Source: an uncultured Thermomicrobia bacterium (GTDB lineage Bacteria > Chloroflexota > Chloroflexia > Thermomicrobiales > JALYUS01). From it: a stretch of 5,333 nt of DNA. Positions 1 to 5,177 of the stretch are shown piece after piece (the stretch's first letter is position 1; each line of letters begins with the position of its first letter). The DNA is taken from NCBI GenBank assembly GCA_937968015.1, contig CALBSO010000099.1:1-5333 (forward strand). Direction: 5' to 3'. A program made the position numbers and the translations under genes. The notes under the pieces are model-generated. The model saw only the letters and a list, made by a program, of their open reading frames with translations. It was not told the origin of the DNA and made no database searches.

Positions 1-3
1 TTC

Positions 4-2430
4 CTATCTCGCCCGTCCGTGGTATTGCCTACCACCAACTGCGTAAGTCCTATCAGTATTGGTAATAGAAAGATACCCTATTCCGCTGGTTCCGGTAACT
101 TGCATCTTTGCTACTGGTGCCGTCGTCCCGATGCCGACATTGCCTCCTGAATCAATGCGCATGCGTTCGGTAATACTGCCTCCATTTCCCCGCGTGAGGA
201 AACTCAGGGCGCTTGCGTAGTTCCCGCTGATGGCATTCTCTTTGAGGCCATTGATACCACTCAGATTGACGGATGCGCCCCCTGATGTATACACCCCGCC
301 AAACAGGATCCCGACCGTTGGCGACGCATTATATGCCGTCGTGGTATCGGTGAGCTGCAGCAACGGTTTCGACGCGCCGTCCGCGGCAGGCGTGTCTCCG
401 ATGGAGAGGTACTTGGCATCAATTCTCCCTGCCGTATTGACTTGAAACTGCGATGCTGCACCCACAGAGAACAGTGCGGTAGGACTCGTCGTCCCGATGC
501 CGACATTGCCACTTGCGTCGATGAACAGCGAACTGACGAGGCTACTTCCACCCGGACTGCGCTGAATGCTGTAGGTGCCGCCGTCAAGCAGACTGATCGT
601 GTGCGCGCTCCCGGCGCCGCGATAGGCGAGACCGCCCGACAGGGAGGCGGAGCCCGCGACATCGAGGGCGGCCAGGGGCGCGGTCGTGCCCAGCCCCAGG
701 CGATGATTCGCGCTATCCCAGAAGAGATTCGCGTTATCCTCCGCGAGTTTGCCACCGTCGTAGTAGACGAGTGAGCCGGTCGTGTACGCCCTGCTGTTCG
801 TGCCGCCCCGTGCGATGCCGAGCGTGCCGCTCGTGATCGCCGCCGCATCGAGCGCGATTGCGGTATTGCTGACGGCGGTCACTCTCCCCTGCGCGTCCAC
901 GGTCACGACCGGTGTCTGCGCCGCGGTTGTCCCCAAGGACCCCGCCCCCGGCCCGCTGTTCTTGAGACTGAGAATGCCCCCGTTTGTGATCGTCGCGTCC
1001 CCGGAGAGCGTCGCAAAGGCCGGTGCACCGGCGGTGACGCCGAGCAGCAGTTGGCCCGTCGTCCCCGCCGCCGTCACCTGCACCGGGCCCGTCCCATTGC
1101 CATAAAGCACGCCATTACTCGCTAACGTCGTTGCCCCGGTGCCCCCATAGGCTGCCCCGACCGGCGTGCCATTCCACGTCCCCGTGATGATCGTGCCGAG
1201 GCTGGTGAGCGATGAGTTCACGACGCCGCCCCCGAGCGTGGTCGCACTCAAGACGCCTACGCCATTGATCTGATAGCTGCTCCCGGCGGCGAGTGCGACC
1301 GTGCCAAGCCCGGTGATCGTCTGCGCGTTGCCGGTGAGCGCGCCCGTCAGCGTGACCGCACCCAGTTGGAGGGTGCCCGCTGCGGCACTGATGGCGTGAT
1401 TGCCTGCGCCGCCAAAGCTGATGCCGGCGCCGCTGCCGGTCACGCTCATCCCGGTACTGCCGCCGATCGTGGCGTTGCCGTTGGCGGTGAGCGTCGAGAA
1501 GGTCGCGGTATTCGCTGTCGTCCCGCCAATCACACCGGGAGAGGCCCACGTCCCGCCAAGCAGCGACGAGACATTGATCGTTCCCGCGCCCGTCACATCA
1601 AGCGATGCCCCGGAACCGACGAGCAAGGAGGCGGTCGTGTTCGTCCCCGACGTGACACCGGAAAAGAAGACGCTCCCCGCACTCAGTCCGGTGGCGGCCA
1701 CCCAGGAGGGCGAGCCGCTCGTGCCGTTGGATTGCAGGACATACCCGCTCGTGCCTGGCGTCAGCGCGGCGATCCCGGCGGTGCCATTGCCATAGAGCAC
1801 GCCATTGGTGGTGAGACTGGTCGCACCGATGCCCCCACTGCCCACCGGCAGCACGCCTTTGATATCGCCCGTGCCAAGATCAATCGCGGCCGTTGAGAAG
1901 TGGCCCTGGCTATCGGTATGGACGACGCCGGTCCCGAATCCCGAGACGGTGAGCGCACCGGAGAGCCAGAGGCTGCCGTTGCTGTCAATCGAGGCCTTCG
2001 TCATATTCAGTTGTGAATAGGGATGAGTGGTGGCGCCAAGGGCGGGAGCGAGCCTTTCTGCCGGATAAAGATCGCCATATTTCGAGATGAGCAGGAGGTT
2101 CGCGAACGGGTTGAAGATGAGTGTCTTCGTCGGCGCGGGATCAGCGGTATGCGGCGGTGGCGTATGCACCGCCTCACGCGCGGGGATGGGCAGCGTGACC
2201 CGCGATATCGTGGGCGAAGCGTGGTGCGGTGAGTGCATGGGGGCGGGCGCGGCATGGTGCGGCGCGAAAAGGTGACCGACGAACTCCTCGACCGCGGCCA
2301 TGATACTACTCATCCACATGGGCGGATGGACACTACCGAATCCCGCCGCTTCGACCGGCCGGGAGAGGCCGAGGAAAAGGAGAACGATGAACAGAACCGT
2401 CGCAATCGGACGGTATTTCGGTACATTCAT
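4..2430 (-). CDS. Secreted Gly/Thr/Ser-rich repeat protein, S74 tail-spike/adhesin stalk type; C-terminus probably frameshifted
   Basis: 808 residues. Residues 1-28 form a clear signal peptide (basic start, hydrophobic core near 11-22, VEA before the likely cut), so the product is exported. Residues about 53-100 are a His/Pro-rich linker. The rest is low-complexity Gly/Ala/Thr/Ser sequence of the beta-rich stalk kind. It contains two copies of a GGxGATxLxxNGVLYGNG module (about 199-216 and 429-446), a related ARGGTNS module near 540, and three GLGTTAP/GIGTTSP motifs (about 577-585, 642-650, 764-772). Such motifs recur in phage tail spikes and large bacterial surface proteins that often end in an S74 intramolecular chaperone; no S74 domain lies inside the window. 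The start is chosen because the signal peptide begins there. No good Shine-Dalgarno or promoter is visible, although an AT-rich tract lies just upstream. The last eight residues, RQYHGRAR, look foreign (see findings). A role in attachment or as surface structure is inference; the substrate is unknown. Confidence 0.85.
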   Translation of the reverse strand: MNVPKYRPIATVLFIVLLFLGLSRPVEAAGFGSVHPPMWMSSIMAAVEEFVGHLFAPHHAAPAPMHSPHHASPTISRVTLPIPAREAVHTPPPHTADPAPTKTLIFNPFANLLLISKYGDLYPAERLAPALGATTHPYSQLNMTKASIDSNGSLWLSGALTVSGFGTGVVHTDSQGHFSTAAIDLGTGDIKGVLPVGSGGIGATSLTTNGVLYGNGTAGIAALTPGTSGYVLQSNGTSGSPSWVAATGLSAGSVFFSGVTSGTNTTASLLVGSGASLDVTGAGTINVSSLLGGTWASPGVIGGTTANTATFSTLTANGNATIGGSTGMSVTGSGAGISFGGAGNHAISAAAGTLQLGAVTLTGALTGNAQTITGLGTVALAAGSSYQINGVGVLSATTLGGGVVNSSLTSLGTIITGTWNGTPVGAAYGGTGATTLASNGVLYGNGTGPVQVTAAGTTGQLLLGVTAGAPAFATLSGDATITNGGILSLKNSGPGAGSLGTTAAQTPVVTVDAQGRVTAVSNTAIALDAAAITSGTLGIARGGTNSRAYTTGSLVYYDGGKLAEDNANLFWDSANHRLGLGTTAPLAALDVAGSASLSGGLAYRGAGSAHTISLLDGGTYSIQRSPGGSSLVSSLFIDASGNVGIGTTSPTALFSVGAASQFQVNTAGRIDAKYLSIGDTPAADGASKPLLQLTDTTTAYNASPTVGILFGGVYTSGGASVNLSGINGLKENAISGNYASALSFLTRGNGGSITERMRIDSGGNVGIGTTAPVAKMQVTGTSGIGYLSITNTDRTYAVGGRQYHGRAR
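1094..1147 (-). repeat. Repeat copy B inside the secreted protein gene
   Basis: Encodes the GGTGATTLASNGVLYGNG module. Its DNA resembles the copy about 690 bp away, including a shared run TTGCCATARAGCACGCCATT on the plus strand. It is an internal coding repeat that could support recombination or length variation of the stalk. Confidence 0.7.
1784..1837 (-). repeat. Repeat copy A inside the secreted protein gene
   Basis: Encodes GGIGATSLTTNGVLYGNG, the N-terminal partner of the module at 1094-1147. The first part of each copy has diverged more than the NGVLYGNG part, as expected of an old duplication. Confidence 0.7.
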
Positions 2431-2710
2431 AACTACTGTATATAGTTACTATGAGGGAAGGAGTGTTGCATACGCAACCCACCGAAACCGCACAGCAATC
2501 GGTCAAAGTGCATCGTGCCGGGTCAGGTGATCGCGACGCGATGGCGGCGGCGTGGCGGTACGGAACTGTTTTATCTTGTCGCGGCGGGGCGGACGCCACA
2601 GCGGGCGACACGAAGGATGGGCCGCATGCACTCAGCGGCCGTCCGTCTTGCCCCGCCTCAACGAACAGGCTGCGGCCTTCCGTGTCCGCTGCTCGTCTCC
2701 CCGACCTCGA
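2431..2710. other. Intergenic gap between the secreted protein gene and the GYD gene
   Basis: GC-rich sequence whose open frames have no protein-like composition. An AT-rich stretch at 2437-2451 contains TATATA on the minus strand, close to the start of the secreted protein gene, but no matching -35 box is seen. A small perfect hairpin GTTGC-ATAC-GCAAC lies at 2465-2478. A GGCCGC/GCGGCC inverted repeat lies at 2620-2640, downstream of the GYD stop and without a T-run. I see no RNA gene. Confidence 0.5.
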
Positions 2711-3001
2711 TTAGCCGGTGACGTTCTTCATGATCCGCGCGAACTCCGCTTCCGTGTACGCCCGCATCGTCTCCGTGCGCACGTTCCCGAGCGACCCCAG
2801 CTTCAATGCCAGCGCCGAGATCGTCTCGTCGTCGGGTGCCTCGATCCGCGCGGCGATGTCGTAGCGCCCCATCGTGAAGAAGAGACCATGCACCGTGCAG
2901 CCCATCTCCGTCGCCATCTTCTTGAACGCCTCCACCCGGTTTCCGCTCTCCTTGAGACTCTTGACCCCCTGATTGTAAGTTTGCGTAACAAAACCGTGCA
3001 A
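2711..3001 (-). CDS. GYD-domain protein, N-terminally truncated by repeat E1
   Basis: 96 codons from a TTG. From residue 9 on the protein matches the GYD family (PF08734, COG4274): NQGVKSLKES, then EAFKKMATEMG, the signature TMGRYDI at about 43-49, EAPDDET at about 54-60, and LGSLGNVRTETMRAYTEAEF at about 68-87. These small ferredoxin-like proteins have no firmly known biochemical function. Family members normally begin with a first beta strand of the type M-x-TYI-x-L about ten residues before the Q-G. Here that strand is missing, and the first nine codons are read out of E1. The TTG has a GAGG six bases upstream, also inside E1, so translation is possible but not shown. The conserved core is intact. 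Whether the product folds without its first strand is doubtful, so it may be a remnant. Confidence 0.8.
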   Translation of the reverse strand: MHGFVTQTYNQGVKSLKESGNRVEAFKKMATEMGCTVHGLFFTMGRYDIAARIEAPDDETISALALKLGSLGNVRTETMRAYTEAEFARIMKNVTG

Positions 3002-3074
3002 ATTTAGCCTCAGACGAAAAACTTATTTTGCAAAATCAAGGCTGAAAGTATTTGCAACGTTTATGCAACCTTAC
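2975..3074 (+). repeat. 100-bp palindromic repeat element E1
   Basis: Bounded by GTAAG at 2975-2979 and CTTAC at 3070-3074. The outer arms pair (GTTTGCGTAA against TTATGCAACC), and an inner AGCCT/AGGCT pair flanks a loop centred on the perfect palindrome TTTTGCAAAA at 3026-3035. TTGCA-type motifs occur five times. Aligned by hand without gaps, it matches the reverse complement of 5178-5277 at about 83 of 100 positions. It is markedly more AT-rich than the genes around it. No target-site duplication is evident. The GYD gene is cut at its left edge and the ABC permease at its right edge. It could be a MITE, a REP-like dispersed repeat or a recombination site. Confidence 0.88.
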
Positions 3075-3322
3075 TCCCGGAGGCTGAGCACTTCCGCTCG
3101 CACGACGCGCGCGTACTGCCCCCCGATCGTCATGCCGATAATGAGGATCGTGTTCCGCAAACTCGGGCCGAGCGCGGCAGCCATCGCGACGAGCAACACG
3201 AGCAGCGGGAAGGCGATCAGCGCCTCCACGATCCGCATGAGGAACGCGTCCGCGAAGCCGCCGAAGTACCCCGCGATCGCGTCGGCGAGCACACCAATGA
3301 CGAGCGAGATGCCCGTCGCGGC
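3071..3322 (-). pseudogene. Fragment of a DppC/OppC-type ABC transporter permease, broken at both ends
   Basis: About 83 codons read as the middle of an oligopeptide or dipeptide ABC permease (BPD_transp_1, PF00528; DppC family, COG1173). Visible motifs are SLVIGVLADAIAGYFGG, then LMRIVEALIAFPLL, the hydrophobic LLVAMAAALGPSL, and QYARVVRAEVLSLRE. Full-length proteins are near 280-300 residues and continue after LSLRE with R-E-Y-V-x-A-A, the cytoplasmic EAA loop that contacts the ATPase. Here the frame ends in a TAA supplied by the edge of E1, so that loop is lost. The N-terminal part (first transmembrane helix and periplasmic region) is also missing: upstream of 3322 the homology gives way to T-tracts and a hairpin. 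The rest of the transporter operon is absent. The fragment cannot be functional. Confidence 0.85.
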
Positions 3323-3330
3323 GGGTTTTT
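3311..3330 (+). terminator. Possible intrinsic terminator
   Basis: CCCGT at 3312-3316 can pair with GCGGG at 3321-3325 (one T-G wobble, four-base loop), followed by five Ts. A second CGGG plus seven Ts lies at 3341-3351. The stem is short and overlaps the permease fragment, and no plus-strand gene ends just upstream, so this may be chance. Confidence 0.25.
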
Positions 3331-3352
3331 GCAGTGCTATCGGGTTTTTTTG

Positions 3353-3371
3353 GAATCGCCGTAGGCGATTC
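3353..3371. repeat. Perfect hairpin GAATCGCC-GTA-GGCGATTC
   Basis: An eight-base perfect inverted repeat with a three-base loop, extendable outward by a G-T wobble and a T-A pair. The T-tract lies before it rather than after it on the plus strand, so it is not a normal intrinsic terminator in either direction. It sits between the permease fragment and the toxin-antitoxin promoter. A dispersed REP-type palindrome or an operator are both possible. Confidence 0.6.
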
Positions 3372-3422
3372 TACACCCTCTGTCAAGGCACAAACGAACA
3401 GGTCGCTAGCATTTTCATAGTG

Positions 3423-3431
3423 TGGTATAAT
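3423..3431 (+). promoter_or_regulatory. Extended -10 promoter of the toxin-antitoxin operon
   Basis: A perfect TATAAT at 3426-3431 is preceded by TGG, giving the extended -10 form TGnTATAAT. The -35 region near 3403-3408 is weak, as is common with extended -10 promoters. Transcription would start near 3438, giving a leader of about 16 bases that contains the GGAGG ribosome binding site at 3442-3446. Confidence 0.65.
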
Positions 3432-3453
3432 CGCAGACAATGGAGGAAGCGCG

Positions 3454-3729
3454 ATGACACACGAACGAGCGACCGCTACCGCACGCATCATTCAAGACCC
3501 GGCGATCATGGTGGGCAAACCGGTCGTCAAAGGGACCCGGATTCCCGTCGCGCTGGTGCTGGGGCACTTGGCGCACAACCCCGATCTGGCTGAGCTGTTT
3601 GCCGCCTACCCCCATCTGACGCTCGAGGACGTGAAAGCCTGCTTGGCGTATGCGCAGGCGACGGTCGAAGGCAAACGCCCGCGCGCCGAACGCGCCGCAT
3701 CGAGAGGTGCTGCCTCGGCATCGGTATGA
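3454..3729 (+). CDS. DUF433-family antitoxin
   Basis: 91 residues. Family hallmarks of DUF433 (PF04255, COG2442) are clear: IIQDPAIMVGKPVVKGTRIPV at about 12-32 and YPHLTLEDVKACLAYA at about 52-67, the second being the helical region that follows the DNA-binding-like core. COG2442 proteins are predicted antitoxins of PIN-like nucleases. The C-terminal tail (about 72-91) is basic and Ala-rich, longer than the usual family end, and probably forms part of the toxin contact. GGAGG lies seven bases before the ATG, and a consensus -10 box lies just upstream. The stop overlaps the next start by ATGA, so the two genes are translationally coupled. Like other antitoxins it probably binds its own promoter; that is inferred from the family type, not seen here. 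Confidence 0.92.
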   Translation: MTHERATATARIIQDPAIMVGKPVVKGTRIPVALVLGHLAHNPDLAELFAAYPHLTLEDVKACLAYAQATVEGKRPRAERAASRGAASASV

Positions 3730-4085
3730 AGTTCCTGCTGGATGAGAATGTTGATGCCCGCCTGACGCCCTACTTACAGGGAGAAGGCCACGACGTGCTG
3801 CGCCTGGTCAGCGACTATCCGGCGGGCTTGCCGGATCAGCGGGTGCTGGCGATCGCGGCTGTGGAGGAGCGTATTCTCATCACCAATGATCGCGACTTTG
3901 GGGAGTTGGTCTTTGTCCACCGCCAGCCGCACACGGGCGTGATCTTGTTGCGGCTGGGTGACTACGCCGCGCTGTCCGTCAAGATCGAGCGGCTGGGTTA
4001 CGTGCTCAGCCACTACCGTGCACAGCTTGACCAGTTTTTGGTTGTGACCTTGCACCGGGTTCGCGTCCGAGCCGCACCGCGGTAG
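3726..4085 (+). CDS. DUF5615 PIN-like nuclease toxin
   Basis: 119 residues, matching DUF5615 (PF18480, COG4634), the predicted PIN-like nuclease partner of DUF433 antitoxins. The N-terminal FLLDENV at 3-9 supplies the first acidic site (D6, E7), and ILITNDRDFGEL at 50-61 supplies the second (D55, D57). These are the likely metal-binding catalytic residues, as in PIN-fold ribonucleases. GVILLRL at about 71-77 is a further family strand. Length is normal and all key residues are present, so it appears intact. The start is fixed by the ATGA overlap with the antitoxin gene. Predicted role: RNA cleavage that halts growth when the antitoxin is lost. The RNA target is unknown. The C-terminal RVRVRAAPR is basic. 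Confidence 0.92.
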   Translation: MKFLLDENVDARLTPYLQGEGHDVLRLVSDYPAGLPDQRVLAIAAVEERILITNDRDFGELVFVHRQPHTGVILLRLGDYAALSVKIERLGYVLSHYRAQLDQFLVVTLHRVRVRAAPR

Positions 4086-4095
4086 GATCACGGCG

Positions 4096-4113
4096 CCTGA
4101 CATCCATGTCGGG
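4096..4113. other. Hairpin just after the toxin gene
   Basis: CCTGACAT at 4096-4103 pairs with ATGTCGGG at 4106-4113 (one T-G wobble) around a tiny loop. It lies 10 bases after the toxin stop and could protect or end the operon transcript, but no T-run follows, so it is not a standard intrinsic terminator. Confidence 0.4.
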
Positions 4114-4125
4114 GAACGATTAAAT
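4097..4125 (+). promoter_or_regulatory. Candidate promoter for the small plus-strand genes
   Basis: CTGACA at 4097-4102 (5 of 6 to TTGACA) is spaced 17 bases from TTAAAT at 4120-4125 (4 of 6 to TATAAT). It overlaps the hairpin at 4096-4113. A weak match, supported mainly by spacing and by the genes downstream. Confidence 0.3.
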
Positions 4126-4143
4126 AGAATCAACGACCGCGCA

Positions 4144-4305
4144 ATGCTTCCAAAAGAATCCCTTCTGCGGACGTGTCCGCATGGAGGAAGCCATCGAAGC
4201 GATGGATCCGTTCGAACCAAGCGGCCGCGAAAGGAGTTGCCCGTAGGACCGATCGACTGGCGTGGTGAGCCGAGGACGCAACCGATGGTGTTGCGGGAAG
4301 CGTGA
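4144..4305 (+). CDS. Possible small ORF, 53 aa, unrecognised
   Basis: Starts at ATG 4144 with no Shine-Dalgarno. The first half is Arg/Ser-rich and not protein-like; the second half, KELPVGPIDWRGEPRTQPMV, looks more natural. Its TGA at 4303-4305 is in frame with the next gene and is followed by one codon and then that gene's first ATG. The TGA also forms part of the downstream ribosome binding site (TGAGG). It may be a coupled leader peptide, the front half of a gene broken by a nonsense change, or noise. A second short frame from ATG 4181 overlaps it. Confidence 0.25.
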   Translation: MLPKESLLRTCPHGGSHRSDGSVRTKRPRKELPVGPIDWRGEPRTQPMVLREA

Positions 4306-4314
4306 GGTATGATG

Positions 4315-4515
4315 ATGTCCGGAAAAGAGCCCTCGCTGCAAGAAATCATCGACTGGAATAACAACAACCCCTTCGGCGGCGCGAGCGCCGATGAAACGAT
4401 TCGCCGATCGGTGCGGTACTCCGAAGCTGATCGAGAAGCGTGGCGGCAGAAGCAAATCGAGGATGCCGTTCGCGCGAACATGGAAGAGGTCAAGGGGAAG
4501 AAGCCGAGAGGCTAA
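4315..4515 (+). CDS. Small hydrophilic hypothetical protein, 66 aa
   Basis: Begins MSGKEPSLQEIIDW. Three ATGs lie in a row at 4309, 4312 and 4315. GAGG at 4304-4307 is one base from the first and seven bases from the third, so the third is the likely start. The product is polar, with an NNNN run, a probable helix from about 30 (ETIRRS) to 58 rich in Glu, Arg and Gln, and a Lys/Gly-rich end (KGKKPRG). No transmembrane segment, signal peptide or cysteine is seen, so it is probably cytoplasmic. I do not recognise the family. Composition and the ribosome binding site support a real gene over the longer frames on the opposite strand. Its stop overlaps the stop of the convergent 49-aa gene. Confidence 0.65.
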   Translation: MSGKEPSLQEIIDWNNNNPFGGASADETIRRSVRYSEADREAWRQKQIEDAVRANMEEVKGKKPRG

Positions 4516-4661
4516 TCTCCGAAGCGCATGTGCCAAGCGCGCCCACATGAGGGACAACGTTTGGGACGCTTGGCATCCCCGCCATATCGAGAATGCGGCA
4601 AACCATCGAGGTCAATCCACTGGCCAGATCCGGACCCGACGCGCATCCGACATCCATTCAT
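4512..4661 (-). CDS. Small CPxCG protein, 49 aa
   Basis: Starts at ATG 4661, seven bases after the stop of the 113-aa gene, so the two are probably co-transcribed. It contains GQWIDLDGLPHS in the middle and ends KRCPSCGRAWHMRFGD, a CxxC knuckle near residues 36-39 with one further Cys at residue 4 and several His. This resembles half of a zinc ribbon. With a single knuckle, metal binding would need dimerisation or the upstream Cys/His. No strong ribosome binding site of its own is visible, which would suit translational coupling. I do not recognise a family. It could also be a degraded tail of a longer protein. Confidence 0.45.
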   Translation of the reverse strand: MNGCRMRVGSGSGQWIDLDGLPHSRYGGDAKRPKRCPSCGRAWHMRFGD

Positions 4662-4668
4662 ACGCAGA

Positions 4669-5010
4669 TTATGGTATGTGGCTATAGGCCTCAACCAATG
4701 CATCCATGGCCCGCTCGTATGCATCGCGGAGATTCTGAGGGGCGCTTTCCCATGCCTCCTTGAAGGCCGCGTCGCGCTTCTCGCGAGCTTCTTTTTCTCG
4801 CTTTGAGAGTGCAGCATGGTGAGCCTCGGCGATCTCGGTTCCATTGTAGCGGAGTAGGCGGTCGGCGTTTTCCTCGAGGCCCTTGATCAAGTGCCACCGC
4901 TTCAGCGCTTTATGCCAGGTCTCTTTCTTGGCTGCGTTCATCGTGGCTTCCACGCGGTCCCAAGCTGCCTTAAGCGCGTCCTCAGCGGCGTCAACGGCTG
5001 GGCTTGCCAT
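4669..5010 (-). CDS. Helical charged hypothetical protein, 113 aa
   Basis: Starts MASPAVDAAEDAL at ATG 5010; a GTG directly before it is also in frame. AGGGGG about seven bases upstream favours the ATG. The product is almost entirely helix-forming, rich in Ala, Glu, Lys and Arg, with Trp at 17, 32, 39 and 87. A strongly charged stretch SKREKEAREKRDAAFKEAW (about 69-87) could be a coiled coil. There is no signal peptide, membrane segment or Cys. I do not recognise a domain. Codon use fits the surrounding GC-rich DNA, and the frame is more protein-like than the antisense frames. It heads a probable two-gene unit with the 49-aa gene and has a plausible promoter. Function unknown; a role tied to the bracketed segment is speculation. 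Confidence 0.7.
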   Translation of the reverse strand: MASPAVDAAEDALKAAWDRVEATMNAAKKETWHKALKRWHLIKGLEENADRLLRYNGTEIAEAHHAALSKREKEAREKRDAAFKEAWESAPQNLRDAYERAMDALVEAYSHIP

Positions 5011-5065
5011 CACCTCACCCCCTGGTCAGAAGAATTCAGTCCTTGGCTTGTAACGACATATTGGC

Positions 5066-5094
5066 ACTGTAGCAGATATACAGTTCTGTGTCTA
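5066..5094 (-). promoter_or_regulatory. Candidate promoter with overlapping inverted repeat
   Basis: On the minus strand TAGACA (5094-5089, 5 of 6 to TTGACA) is separated by exactly 17 bases from TACAGT (5071-5066, 4 of 6 to TATAAT). This would give a leader of about 49 bases for the 113-aa gene. ACTGTA at 5066-5071 and TACAGT at 5079-5084 form an inverted repeat across the -10 box and spacer, a position suited to a repressor. The CTGT-N9-ACAG spacing is one base longer than the enterobacterial LexA box. Confidence 0.4.
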
Positions 5095-5177
5095 CCGTCC
5101 AGGCGCATAATGGCAGGGCTGTTGCAAAGTCGAGGTATGGTAACTGAGTGACAAAAGGACGGTTGTGTCCCTAAACT

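Noticed and set aside
1366..1896. Plus-strand and alternate minus-strand frames across the secreted protein gene
   Set aside because: Shadows produced by the GC-rich repetitive coding sequence of the 808-aa protein.
2465..2478. GTTGCATACGCAAC, resembling a half-site of the E repeats
   Set aside because: The similarity to the E arms covers only about seven bases and the remaining parts of the 100-bp element are absent.
2451..2714. Plus-strand frames in the gap between the secreted protein and GYD genes
   Set aside because: Several overlapping frames of equal length in GC-rich DNA, none with a ribosome binding site or family motif.
3381..3386. TTGACA on the minus strand upstream of the permease fragment
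   Set aside because: No -10 box at suitable spacing; the hairpin occupies that position and the downstream gene is a fragment.
3774..4493. Long minus-strand open frame opposite the DUF5615 gene
   Set aside because: It is antisense to a clearly recognisable toxin gene and its translation has no family features.
4120..4557. 145-codon minus-strand frame opposite the 66-aa gene
   Set aside because: Arg/Leu/Pro/His-rich composition typical of an antisense shadow. The plus-strand gene has a ribosome binding site and more natural composition.
5116..5130. GGGCTGTTGCAAAGT, similar to the terminal inverted repeat of IS6/IS26-family elements
   Set aside because: Only one short match, with no second end, no transposase and no 8-bp duplication. 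TTGCAAA also occurs in the E repeats, so chance similarity is likely.
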